From contig UQJV01000013.1 of NCBI GenBank assembly GCA_900541475.1, positions 1 to 43,237 on the forward strand: a stretch of DNA of 43,237 nt, given 5' to 3'. The notes beneath the pieces are model-generated. The model worked only from the letters and a program-made list of their open reading frames with translations, searched no databases and was not told where the DNA came from. Positions 8,230 through 16,515 of the stretch are shown piece after piece; within the stretch, counting starts at the first letter, position 1; each line of letters starts with the position of its first letter. Both the position numbers and the translations under genes were made by a program. The stretch is from an uncultured Collinsella sp. (GTDB lineage Bacteria > Actinomycetota > Coriobacteriia > Coriobacteriales > Coriobacteriaceae).

Positions 8230-10788
8230 TTATTTGCCCTTGGGCTTGCTGGCGTAGAACTTCTTCTTTTTGGGCTTGCCGGCGGGGAAGGGCTTGCCGT
8301 CGCCGCGCGGCCCTCGGTCGCCGGCCTGCGCGTGCGCGGGCGCTGCTGCACGAGGCTTACGGGCTTCGGGGCTGCGCAGCTCCTCGGTTCGCTCGGCAAT
8401 CTCCTCGGCGCTAAAGCCGACTTCGGCCATGGCGTCCTCGATGGGCAGGCGGCGCACGATGTAGCAGTGGTGCACCTTCTGGTTGCGCGCGAAGTCCTCG
8501 GGGATGGTCTGCGCCGTAATGTCCTCCAGCACCACGCCCGCGCGGGCGAGCTTGCGCGTTTCGGGGCGGAAGCCGCGCAGGTTGCAGCTAAAGATGGCAT
8601 GGCCGCCCTGCGCGAGCAGGCGCGATACGCCGGCCAACAGCTCAACATGGTCGCGCTGGACATCCCAGGTGCGGCGGCCCATCTTGGAGGAGTTCGAGAA
8701 CGTGGGCGGATCGACAAAAATCAGGTCCCAGCGGTTGCGCGTCTGGCGCTGGTCGCGAATCCAAGCAAGCACGTCGTCGCGCACAAAATGATGCTGCGGA
8801 CCAACAAAGCCGTTCTGGCGCATATTGCGCTCGGCCCAGTCCAGGTAGGTGTTGGAAAGGTCGACTGTCACGGTCTCCTCGACGCCGCCGTCGGCCGCAT
8901 AGCAGGTGGCGGTGCCGGTGTAGGCGAACAGGTTGAGGAAGCGGCGCGCCTGTTTGGCGTGCTCGCGCACCAGGTTGCGGGTGACGCGGTGATCCAGGAA
9001 GATGCCCACATCCAAATAGTCATCAAAGTTGACGGCAAAGGTGAGGCCGCCCTCTTCGATGAGCGGCAGGCGACGACGCGCGATATTGGCGCGCTCGCCC
9101 GAGCCGCCCTTGCCGGCGCCCTGGTTGCCGTACTGCGAGCCGCCACGCGAACGCATGCGGGCCTTGGCGTGCACATGCTCGGCGGGAACATCTAGGATAC
9201 GCGGCGCGATGGCCAGAATGTCGAGCATACGGGCCTGGGCCAGTGCGGGGTCGATGGTCTTAGGCGCGGCGTATTCGGCGATGACGAGCCAGCGGCCCGG
9301 CGTCTGCGGGCAACCCTCGTACAGATCGATGGCGGCGGAGTAGTCGGGCAGGTCGGCATCGTAGACGCGGTAGCAGCTCACGCCCTCGCGCTTGGCCCAC
9401 TTGCGGCGCAGGCGTGCGTCCTTGCGCAGGCGGTTGGCGAACTGCTCGGACTCGGGGATGAGCACGGGCAGCGGCTTGCCGTCACCCAGGTCGAGTGTGG
9501 CGGCAGGTTCGGGCACGGGGGTGCTGGCGGATTCGTTTTCGGCATCCGCGGTCTCACCCTCGGCATCCGCGCTGGTCGCAGTTTCAAATGCTGCGGCGGC
9601 ATGGTCGAGCGAGGGCCAAACCTCAATAGTCGCCTCTTCGTTGTTGGGCATGACGGCGATGGAGCGCGCGGGCTCGGCATGGAGCGCGCGGGCCATAAGG
9701 CCATCGCGGGTGAGCGCGGCGACCGGCGCGGCGGCAAGCTCGGGCGCGCGGCGCAGCTCACCGACCAGCGTCATGGCGTCGTGCATGAGCGAAAGCGGGG
9801 TCTCGGTGGTGTCTGCGACCACGGCGGCGCCGGCGACGGCACCCGCATGGTCCAGCACGGTGTCGGGCTTGGCGGCACAAAAATCGACAAAGCGCTTGTA
9901 ACCGGCGCACTTGACCATGCGTTCGGCGGTCCTGCGGGCGGCGGGGTCGATGTCTACGGCCACAATGCGCGCCTGGCGTTCGCGTGCCGCCGCCTCGCGC
10001 TCGCGTGCCTCGGCGAGCAGCTGCTCCCACAGAGTGGCGTCGTGCAGCTGCCAGCCCTCAAAGCCCCAGTGCTCGCGGGCGGCGCCCGGGGCGCGGTCGG
10101 TCAGAATGTTCACGGCCTCCAACAGCAGACCGCCGCCGGCGCACGAGGCGTCGACCAGCGTGGGCAGGGCTTCGTTTTCGTAGTCGTCGGCCATCAGCTC
10201 GCGCTCGCACAGTGCGGTCCAGCCGACCTGCGCCAGCACCAGGGCGGCGTAGTCGGGGCGCAGCACGTGCGTACCCTCGCCGGCGCGGGTCGCGGCAGGC
10301 GGCAGGCGCTTGAACAGCGGGTCGCCCGAAAGGTCCAGGCTTATGCTCGCACGGCGCTGACGCAGCGAAAGCAGCAGGTGAACGTCGGGATCGGCGGCGT
10401 CGACATCGGCGCGACGGCCCGTGGTCTCGGCCAGACGGTCGCATAGCGCGTCCTTGGCGCGCAGGGCCGAGAAGCGTGTGTTGCGCAGCTGCTCGGTCAC
10501 GCCGCGGGCGGTGATGGCGATGGTGGCGCCGGGGCGGACGATGCTCTCCCAGGCGATGTCGTAAACGCCGTCGTACAACGCATCGGCATCCTGCGCCTCA
10601 AAGCGCCCAAGCACCACAAACACGCGGCTGGCCAGGCGCGACCACAGACAGGCGCGGTAGCCTTGCTCGAGCTCGCCCTCAAACGTGGCGCGGCCCTTAA
10701 GGCGGCGTACATGCGAAAGCCCGAGCCGTTTAAGCTCGTCGGCGAGTGCGGACTCAAAGCCCTCGGGGCAGCTTGCGTAAAATTCCAT
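8230..10788 (-). CDS. rlmKL: RlmKL-type bifunctional 23S rRNA methyltransferase, with altered RlmL motif
   Basis: Resembles RlmKL, which methylates 23S rRNA at G2445 (N2, RlmL half) and G2069 (N7, RlmK half). The N-terminus (MEFYASCPEGFESALADEL) begins the ferredoxin-like/THUMP region. The first methyltransferase domain has motif I as VDASCAGGGLLLEA rather than the usual DPMCGSG form. The NPPYGER catalytic motif expected after it is absent; the equivalent stretch reads VVADTTETPLS. The second domain is intact, with CYRVYDADLPDYS, FLNLFAYTGTATCYAA and FVDPPTFSNSSKM. An Ala/Glu-rich low-complexity insert (about residues 400-430) and a Lys-rich C-terminal tail lengthen it to 852 residues, against about 700 in E. 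coli. The RlmK activity is well supported; the RlmL activity is doubtful. Confidence 0.87.
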   Translation of the reverse strand: MEFYASCPEGFESALADELKRLGLSHVRRLKGRATFEGELEQGYRACLWSRLASRVFVVLGRFEAQDADALYDGVYDIAWESIVRPGATIAITARGVTEQLRNTRFSALRAKDALCDRLAETTGRRADVDAADPDVHLLLSLRQRRASISLDLSGDPLFKRLPPAATRAGEGTHVLRPDYAALVLAQVGWTALCERELMADDYENEALPTLVDASCAGGGLLLEAVNILTDRAPGAAREHWGFEGWQLHDATLWEQLLAEAREREAAARERQARIVAVDIDPAARRTAERMVKCAGYKRFVDFCAAKPDTVLDHAGAVAGAAVVADTTETPLSLMHDAMTLVGELRRAPELAAAPVAALTRDGLMARALHAEPARSIAVMPNNEEATIEVWPSLDHAAAAFETATSADAEGETADAENESASTPVPEPAATLDLGDGKPLPVLIPESEQFANRLRKDARLRRKWAKREGVSCYRVYDADLPDYSAAIDLYEGCPQTPGRWLVIAEYAAPKTIDPALAQARMLDILAIAPRILDVPAEHVHAKARMRSRGGSQYGNQGAGKGGSGERANIARRRLPLIEEGGLTFAVNFDDYLDVGIFLDHRVTRNLVREHAKQARRFLNLFAYTGTATCYAADGGVEETVTVDLSNTYLDWAERNMRQNGFVGPQHHFVRDDVLAWIRDQRQTRNRWDLIFVDPPTFSNSSKMGRRTWDVQRDHVELLAGVSRLLAQGGHAIFSCNLRGFRPETRKLARAGVVLEDITAQTIPEDFARNQKVHHCYIVRRLPIEDAMAEVGFSAEEIAERTEELRSPEARKPRAAAPAHAQAGDRGPRGDGKPFPAGKPKKKKFYASKPKGK

Positions 10789-10863
10789 GGGTGACCTCTC
10801 TGGTTGTGTCGCTCCATTATATGATGGATACTTCGTTTACTCTCGCCCCCGAAAGGAACCCAT

Positions 10864-11691
10864 ATGATTGATGCGTGCCCCGAATCCGCTGTGCTCTTTT
10901 TTGACGTGGACGGCACGCTGACGTCGTTCGATCCCGACGATATGACCGATAAGGACTTCAATGCAGTCCATCCGTCGAAGGCTGTTGTCGATGCATTTGG
11001 TCGTCTGCGCAATGCGGGTCACCAGGCATTTATCTGCACGGGTCGCCCCCTGTGGCTAATTGCCGATGGTCTGCGCGCTTTGGAGCCTGCGGGTGTCGTT
11101 GCCATGGCGGGAGCGACGCTCGAGGTCGAGGGCCGCGTGGTGCATGAGGACTGCTTTGACGAGGACGTTATCGAGGAGCTTGCGCGCCGTATGGCCGCGG
11201 CAGGGATTGAGGCCTTTTTCGAGACCAACGTGGCTACTTTTGCCCTGGAGCCTGTGGGCGTTGAGCAGTCGTCTCTGATCGGCACTTCTGTGGTGCACAG
11301 CACCGAGGAAATGCGCGTCGACGGCCGTCTGCGCGTGGGCAAGGTATGCCTCAGTGTGCCCAGTTTGGCTCGCGTGGCCAACGATGATGGCTTTATCGAT
11401 CGCGAGTTTGAGCTGTGCAACACCGGTGGCCAGAATCGCGAGCTGAGCCCCAAGGGCATCGACAAGGGCGTGGGCGTGGCGCGAGCGCTGGCGTATCTGG
11501 GTCGCGAGGGAAATGCGCGCACCTTTGGCTTTGGCGATTCGGGCAACGACCTGGGCATGCTCGCTGCGGTCGAGACGGCTGTCGCCATGGGCAACGCCAT
11601 GCCCGAGGTCAAGGCGGTCGCCGACTACGTGACCGACGATGTCGCACACGACGGCACCGTCACAGCGATGCAGCATTTCGGCCTCATCTAA
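10864..11691 (+). CDS. HAD-superfamily hydrolase (Cof-type phosphatase)
   Basis: Cytoplasmic HAD phosphatase of 275 residues, probably acting on sugar phosphates or related small molecules. Motif I is FFDVDGTLT, with nucleophile Asp14 and general acid Asp16. Motif II is in the CTGRPL stretch. A Cof-type cap domain occupies about residues 85-190. Motif III is the Lys in SPKGIDKGVG and motif IV is GFGDSGNDLGML. ATG at 10864 follows GAAAGGAAC at a normal distance and is divergent from rlmKL, with 75 bases between. The substrate is not predictable from the sequence. The transaldolase downstream is about 190 bases away and may have its own promoter. Confidence 0.9.
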   Translation: MIDACPESAVLFFDVDGTLTSFDPDDMTDKDFNAVHPSKAVVDAFGRLRNAGHQAFICTGRPLWLIADGLRALEPAGVVAMAGATLEVEGRVVHEDCFDEDVIEELARRMAAAGIEAFFETNVATFALEPVGVEQSSLIGTSVVHSTEEMRVDGRLRVGKVCLSVPSLARVANDDGFIDREFELCNTGGQNRELSPKGIDKGVGVARALAYLGREGNARTFGFGDSGNDLGMLAAVETAVAMGNAMPEVKAVADYVTDDVAHDGTVTAMQHFGLI

Positions 11692-11884
11692 TGAATCCCG
11701 CGTTCTGTCGTTTGCTCAAACTGTGACTCTTTGCGTTTGCATGCTCAATCGATTTATCAATCCAAACACTGAGGTGTTTATACCGTTCGCCGAGAAGATA
11801 AAAACCCGCAGCTCACGCCTTGATAAACATAGGTAAAGTGTTTAGCAGCTTACCGGCCGTGTGCAAACGAAAGGAATCAGGCAG

Positions 11885-12589
11885 ATGGCAATCAAGGTGT
11901 TCGCTGACGGTGCAAACCTCGAGGGCATGCTCGACATGTACGAGAACGGCAACGTTCAGGGTTTCACGACCAACCCGTCCCTTATGAAGAAGGGCGGCGT
12001 GACGGATTACCGCGCGTTTGCCAAGGAGGTCCTGTCCCACATCACCGATGTGTCCGTGTCGTTTGAGGTCTTTGCCGACGACGCCGAGACCATGGAGGTC
12101 GAGGCCCGCGAGATCGCTACCTGGGCCGAGAACGTTTACGTCAAGATTCCGTGCGTGACCACCAAGGGCGAGTCCACCGCCAAGCTGGTCCGCAAGCTTT
12201 CGGCCGACGGCATCAAGGTCAACGTCACCACCATCTTTACGCCTACGCAGGTCGATGAGATGGTCGAGGCCGTTGACGCCGAGACGCCGTCCATCATCTC
12301 GCTCTTTGCCGGCCGCATCGCCGATACCGGCGTCGATCCCATTCCGTTTATGACGGAGTCGGTCAAGAAGGCCGCTGCCAAGCCCAACTGCGAAGTCCTG
12401 TGGGCGTCCACGCGCGAGCTCATCAACATTTACCAGGCGGAAGGATGCGGTTGCCAGATCATCACGGTGCCCAACAGCATCCTGGCCAAGCGCAAGAACA
12501 TCGGCCGCGACCCGTACGAGGTCTCGCTCGACACCGTGCGCGGCTTTGCCAAAGATATCGCCGCTTTGGGCTTCCATATTCTGCCGTAG
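11885..12589 (+). CDS. Transaldolase family protein (small FSA/TalC type)
   Basis: A 234-residue class I aldolase of the short transaldolase group (fructose-6-phosphate aldolase/TalC-like). Members either transfer dihydroxyacetone units in the pentose phosphate pathway or cleave fructose 6-phosphate. The family landmarks GFTTNPSLM (residues 26-34) and YVKIP, with the expected Schiff-base Lys87, are present, followed by NVTTIFTPTQ, SLFAGRIAD and LWASTRELINIYQAEGCGC. The ATG at 11885 has AAAGGA about nine bases upstream; the frame is open to a GTG at 11861, which lacks a site. A strong terminator follows at 12740. Transaldolase versus FSA activity cannot be separated by eye. Confidence 0.9.
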   Translation: MAIKVFADGANLEGMLDMYENGNVQGFTTNPSLMKKGGVTDYRAFAKEVLSHITDVSVSFEVFADDAETMEVEAREIATWAENVYVKIPCVTTKGESTAKLVRKLSADGIKVNVTTIFTPTQVDEMVEAVDAETPSIISLFAGRIADTGVDPIPFMTESVKKAAAKPNCEVLWASTRELINIYQAEGCGCQIITVPNSILAKRKNIGRDPYEVSLDTVRGFAKDIAALGFHILP

Positions 12590-12620
12590 GGCGAACACTG
12601 GCTGCGCCGTGGGCTGTTCG

Positions 12621-12690
12621 CCCCGGCCTTCCCTTTCCCTATTGCTCACGCGCTTCGCGAGGGCCGCGCCAGGTAAAGGAAAGACCGGGG
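12621..12690. repeat. Imperfect inverted repeat downstream of transaldolase
   Basis: CCCCGGCCTTCCCTTTCCCT (12621-12640) pairs imperfectly with AGGTAAAGGAAAGACCGGGG (12671-12690) around a GC-rich loop. It sits between the transaldolase stop and its terminator and could form part of the mRNA 3' end. No function is evident. Confidence 0.6.
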
Positions 12691-12739
12691 CTGCCGACAC
12701 GAGCTTGCCAGTAGGTTCTGAGCTGAATGAGACTTTGTT

Positions 12740-12771
12740 GGTGCCGCCTCTTTGATGGGCGGCACCTTTTT
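12740..12771 (+). terminator. Rho-independent terminator after transaldolase
   Basis: A 9-bp perfect stem GGTGCCGCC (12740-12748) / GGCGGCACC (12758-12766), a 9-base loop TCTTTGATG and a TTTTT run at 12767-12771. It lies about 150 bases after the transaldolase stop. Confidence 0.9.
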
Positions 12772-12800
12772 GTTGTGGTGTGTACGGAGATGTGCCTGTT

Positions 12801-12836
12801 AATCGGACAAACGGGCCTGGGCTTGTTTGTCCGATT
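12801..12836. terminator. Hairpin at the 3' end of tex
   Basis: Perfect 12-bp stem AATCGGACAAAC (12801-12812) / GTTTGTCCGATT (12825-12836) with a 12-base loop, just beyond the tex stop codon. On the minus strand no T-run follows, so it is a weak intrinsic terminator or an mRNA 3'-end stabiliser. Confidence 0.6.
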
Positions 12837-12847
12837 TTCATGCCGGA

Positions 12848-14995
12848 TTATTTGCCCTGCACCATGGTGAGCGAGATTTTCTTGCGGTCGCGATCGACCT
12901 TTTCTACCCATACCTTGACCGTGTCGCCGACGCGCACTACGTCGCTCGGGTGCTTGATAAAGCGGTTGGCCAGCTTGGAGATATGCACGAGGCCGTCCTG
13001 ATGTACGCCCACGTCGACGAAGGCGCCAAAGTCCACAACGTTGCGCACCGTGCCCTTGAGCTCCATGCCCGGCTCCAGGTCGTCGATAGAAAGTGCCGAG
13101 CGGCTAAAGACCACCTCGGGCGCGTCGTCGCGCGGGTCGCGACCGGGCTTCTTGAGCTCGTTGACAATGTCGATGAGCGTGAGGGTGCCGCAGTCCAGGT
13201 CGCTTGCCAGCGTCGAGATGCTGCCCAGACGGCGCTCGATGTCGGGCACGCCGCCGCGGCTGAGCTCGCTGGCTTTAACGCCTGCGCGCTCCAGGACGGA
13301 CGTGGCCACCTCGTAGCTCTCGGGATGGACACTTGTCGCGTCGAGCGGGTTCTTGCCGCCGCTGATGCGCAGGAAGCCCGCGGCGTTGAGATATGCCTTG
13401 GGTCCCAACTTGGGGACCTTCTTAAGCTGGCGGCGATCGGTAAAGGCGCCGTTTTCCTCGCGGTAGGCCACGATGTTCTTGGCCACGCTCGGCGTAATGC
13501 CCGATACGTATCCCAGCAGGCTTGCGCTTGCGGTGTTCACGTCGACGCCCACGCGGTTGACGACGTCCTCCACCACGTGGCCCAGGGTGCGCGAGAGCTC
13601 GGCCTGGTCAAGGTCGTGCTGGTACTGGCCCACGCCGATGGACTGGGGCGGAATCTTGACGAGCTCTGCCAGCGGGTCCTGCAGGCGGCGGCCCAGGCTC
13701 ATGGCGCCACGCACAGTGACGTCCAGGTCGGGGTATTCCTGACTGGCGAGCTCGGAGGCGGAGTACACCGATGCGCCGGCCTCGTTGACGATGGTGTATC
13801 GTAGCCCGGGCGCCTGCTCGGCAATGAACTCCGAGACGACTTCCTCGGTCTCACGGCTGGCGGTGCCGTTGCCGATGACGATAGTGTTGACGCCGTCCTT
13901 CTTGACGAGGCGGGCGAGTTCGCGCTTGGTGCCGGCGACGTCGTGGCGCGGCTTGGTGGGATAGACCACGCCGTGGTCGAGCAGCTTGCCGGTCTCGTCC
14001 ATGACGGCGATCTTGCAGCCGGTGCGATAGCCCGGATCGAGCGCGAGCACGCGGGCGCCGCGCACGGGGCGCGCCGAGAGCAGGCCCTCGAGATTCTTGG
14101 CAAAGACGTTGATGGCCTCGGTCTGGGCGCGAACGGTGAGTTTGGCGCGGGCCTCGCGCTCCAGCGAGGGGGCCATGAGGCGCTTGTAGCCGTCGGCGAT
14201 GGCGGCATCGAAGATGGGAGCAAACACGCCCTGACGTCGGGGCCAACGGCTGCCGAGGCGTGCCGTGGCGGCGGTGCCGTCGACGTTCACGCGCACGCGG
14301 AGCTTACCCTCGCGCTCACCGCGATCGATAGCCAACACGCGGTGGTTGGGTATACGGCGCAGCGGCTCGTCATAGCTGTAGTACGGCTCGTAGGGGGTCT
14401 TCTCGACGGGGTCGGTGGCTTCGACGACGATATCGGCGGTGTTTTGCGTAAAGGCGCGCAGGTCGGCGACGTTCTCGGGGTCCTCGGCTACCGTTTCGGC
14501 CACGATGTCGGCGGCACCGGCGAGCGCCTTCTCGGGCGTGTCGAAGCCGGCCTCCTCGTTGACGTATGCCGCGGCGGCGTCGAGCGCGCTGCCCTTGGCC
14601 GAGGCCTGCATGATGATCATGTTGGCGAGCGGCTCCAGGCCGGCCTCGCGGGCCTTCTGCGCGCGGGTCATGCGCTTTTTGCGGTAGGGCTTGTAGAGGT
14701 CCTCGACACGCTGGAGCTGCGTGGCCTCACGAATCTGCTGCTCGAGTTCGGGCGTGAGTTTGCCCTGGGCATCGATAAGCAGGATGACGTCCTCTTTACG
14801 CTGCTCAAGATTGCGCAGGTAGGACAGGCGCTCGTCGAGGGCGCGCAGGGCGACGTCGTCCATGCCGCCCGTGGCCTCCTTGCGGTAGCGCGAGATAAAG
14901 GGAATGGTGTTGCCCTCGTCGATGAGCTTGACGGCCGCTTCGATGTTGGCGGCCTTAAGGTTGAGCTCGCGGGTGAGCTGGGCGATAAGATCCAT
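12848..14995 (-). CDS. tex: Tex family RNA-binding transcription accessory protein
   Basis: Tex homologue of 715 residues, a cytoplasmic nucleic-acid-binding protein tied to transcription and RNA metabolism. The N-terminal helical region has IPFISRYRKEATGGMDD (about residues 30-46). A YqgF/RNase H-like domain follows (ARVLALDPGYRTGCKIAVMD), then helix-hairpin-helix segments (SASLLGYVSGITPSVAKNIV) and a C-terminal S1 domain (GTVRNVVDFGAFVDVGVHQDG to the end). I chose ATG at 14995, which has AAGGAG five or so bases upstream on the minus strand; the open frame runs to 15082 but adds no recognisable sequence. Length and domain order are normal. It is a single gene. Confidence 0.95.
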   Translation of the reverse strand: MDLIAQLTRELNLKAANIEAAVKLIDEGNTIPFISRYRKEATGGMDDVALRALDERLSYLRNLEQRKEDVILLIDAQGKLTPELEQQIREATQLQRVEDLYKPYRKKRMTRAQKAREAGLEPLANMIIMQASAKGSALDAAAAYVNEEAGFDTPEKALAGAADIVAETVAEDPENVADLRAFTQNTADIVVEATDPVEKTPYEPYYSYDEPLRRIPNHRVLAIDRGEREGKLRVRVNVDGTAATARLGSRWPRRQGVFAPIFDAAIADGYKRLMAPSLEREARAKLTVRAQTEAINVFAKNLEGLLSARPVRGARVLALDPGYRTGCKIAVMDETGKLLDHGVVYPTKPRHDVAGTKRELARLVKKDGVNTIVIGNGTASRETEEVVSEFIAEQAPGLRYTIVNEAGASVYSASELASQEYPDLDVTVRGAMSLGRRLQDPLAELVKIPPQSIGVGQYQHDLDQAELSRTLGHVVEDVVNRVGVDVNTASASLLGYVSGITPSVAKNIVAYREENGAFTDRRQLKKVPKLGPKAYLNAAGFLRISGGKNPLDATSVHPESYEVATSVLERAGVKASELSRGGVPDIERRLGSISTLASDLDCGTLTLIDIVNELKKPGRDPRDDAPEVVFSRSALSIDDLEPGMELKGTVRNVVDFGAFVDVGVHQDGLVHISKLANRFIKHPSDVVRVGDTVKVWVEKVDRDRKKISLTMVQGK

Positions 14996-15077
14996 GGGAC
15001 TCCTTGTGTTTAAGGTGCGTTTGCAGCACAGGGCTACCAAGGATACCACCCGTCTCAAAAGACTGTTTTGGAGCCGC

Positions 15078-15238
15078 GCCACGAAAACGACCTATCTACT
15101 ACGTTTGAACCGTATGGGTCGACCATGCCTGGTTTTACCGAAAATCGGCAAGCCGTCTACCTGCGGTTTTTATTTCGTGATATTTGGCATGGTTGAGGGC
15201 GATCGGTTAAACGTAGTAGATAGGCGCATTTCGTGGCG
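15078..15238. repeat. Long imperfect palindrome (CTATCTACTACGTTT arms)
   Basis: Outer arms at 15078-15112 and 15204-15238 share CGCCACGAAA and CCTATCTACTACGTTT, broken only by a four-base mismatch and a one-base slip near the inner end. A second nested pair, ACCATGCC (15122-15129) / GGCATGGT (15186-15193), extends the fold. The roughly 160-base unit could form one long cruciform or RNA hairpin. No open reading frame or T-run explains it; it resembles a small non-autonomous repeat. Confidence 0.85.
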
Positions 15239-15303
15239 AACGAACCAAGCTGAGGCGCAAAATAGCCCCCGCCCCAGAAAAATCGTCGGCAAGGTAGCAA
15301 AAT

Positions 15304-15333
15304 GCCCCGCGGGCAGGAGGCTGCTCGCGGGGC
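15304..15333 (-). terminator. Terminator of the SDR-MFS-Gfo/Idh operon
   Basis: On the minus strand GCCCCGCG pairs with CGCGGGGC, with inner AGCA/TGCC pairing partly, followed by ATTTTG. It lies about 75 bases after the Gfo/Idh/MocA stop codon. Confidence 0.75.
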
Positions 15334-15406
15334 AAAGAAGAGGGGCTTGTTTGTGGCGGGCCGAGGGACTCGGCATGGGGTTTCTGTCGCAGTCTGCCCT
15401 AAGGCG

Positions 15407-16447
15407 TTACAGCTCGACGAGCTGGCCGGTCTCGGCGGCCTCCTTGATGGCGTTGAGAAGCGTGAGCGTCTTGACGTTATCGGTGGGGGTCACGACGGGC
15501 TCAACCTCGCGGCGGACAACCTTTACAAAGTGTTTGAGCTGCATCTTGTGCGGCAGCGCCGGGTCAACGGCCGGGATCTCCATCTGCAGCGGCTTGTGCC
15601 AGTTGGAGGCTCCGTCGTAGGAGAACTGGTGCAGGCGGGGCAGCGAAAGGGCGCCCAAGGTTCCGCCGATAAAGTAGGCGTCGGCGTCGAAGGGACGGTA
15701 CTGCGGATCCTCGCGAGCGGTTGCCTCCCAGTTCCAGGGGCTGGCGGTGGCGTCGGAGATGGTCATGCTCGCGAGCGCGCCATCGGCAAAACGAACGTTG
15801 ACCACGGCTGAGTCCTCGGTCTCAAAACCGCGGGCGGCGCTGGACTGCATACCCTGGACGGCAACGGGCTCGCCCAGCAGGTAGCGGAGCAGGTCGACGT
15901 CGTGCACCAGGTTGACCAGGATCGGGCCGGCACCCTTCTTGCGGCGCCACTCGACATCGAAGTACTCGTCATTCTTATAGATCATGTAGTGGAAGCTCGA
16001 CACGGTGAGCTTGCCCAGCTCGCCGGACTCGATGATCTCCTTAGCCTTGTTGACGAAGGGGTTGTGGCGACGGTGCTGACCCACGAGCACGGGCACGCCG
16101 GCGGTCTCGGCCTCGGCGGCGAAGGCCTGGGCATCCTCAAGGTCGTTGGAGATCGGCTTTTCGACCAGCGGCACGATGTTGCGCTTGATGGCCTCGCGAG
16201 CAACGCCCAAGTGCAGGTCGTTGGGGGTGGCGATAATGACGGCCTCGGGCTTGACCTCGTCCATCATCTGGGCGGGATCGGTATAGAACGGCACGCCGGC
16301 GGCCTCGGCCGTGGCGCGGGCGCCCTCAAAGGCGTCGGCGATGGCGACGAGCTCGGCCTCGGGCTCCTCGGTGACAAAGCGGATGTGGTTGCGGCCCATG
16401 GCGCCGGCGCCGATAACGGCGATGCGGACGGGGTTGAGCTCAGACAT
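15407..16447 (-). CDS. Gfo/Idh/MocA family NAD(P)-dependent oxidoreductase
   Basis: A 346-residue dehydrogenase of the glucose-fructose oxidoreductase / inositol dehydrogenase family, which oxidises a hydroxyl of sugars, inositols or related polyols. The Rossmann nucleotide-binding start is IAVIGAGAMGRNHIRF (residues 8-23). EKPIS, the conserved Lys-containing family motif, lies near residues 96-100, and GPILVNLVHDVDLLRYLLGEP near 180-200 holds the His/Asp pair of the active site. ATG at 16447 has AAGGAG close upstream. It is the last gene of a three-gene minus-strand operon behind an MFS carrier and an SDR enzyme, which suggests uptake followed by two oxidation/reduction steps on one substrate. 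The substrate is unknown. Confidence 0.9.
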   Translation of the reverse strand: MSELNPVRIAVIGAGAMGRNHIRFVTEEPEAELVAIADAFEGARATAEAAGVPFYTDPAQMMDEVKPEAVIIATPNDLHLGVAREAIKRNIVPLVEKPISNDLEDAQAFAAEAETAGVPVLVGQHRRHNPFVNKAKEIIESGELGKLTVSSFHYMIYKNDEYFDVEWRRKKGAGPILVNLVHDVDLLRYLLGEPVAVQGMQSSAARGFETEDSAVVNVRFADGALASMTISDATASPWNWEATAREDPQYRPFDADAYFIGGTLGALSLPRLHQFSYDGASNWHKPLQMEIPAVDPALPHKMQLKHFVKVVRREVEPVVTPTDNVKTLTLLNAIKEAAETGQLVEL

Positions 16448-16476
16448 TTCGACTCCTTAATACTGGTGACCGGTGA

Positions 16477-16507
16477 ATGCGACAAAGGGGCTGTCCCTTT
16501 GTCGCAT
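16477..16507. repeat. Palindromic element, GTGACAAAGGG family (GCGACA variant)
   Basis: Perfect 13-bp stem ATGCGACAAAGGG (16477-16489) / CCCTTTGTCGCAT (16495-16507) with a 5-base loop GCTGT. It lies between two co-directional operon genes (MFS carrier and Gfo/Idh/MocA) without a following T-run, so it could tune mRNA processing rather than end transcription. Confidence 0.9.
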
Positions 16508-16515
16508 CGGTAAAA

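Larger units (their letters stand above)
14996..15406. other. 411-base intergenic region: tex promoter, long palindrome, operon terminator
   Basis: No gene is visible. From left to right it holds the tex ribosome binding site and presumably its promoter, a long imperfect palindrome at 15078-15238, about 60 unassigned bases, and the terminator of the dehydrogenase operon at 15304-15333. Confidence 0.7.
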
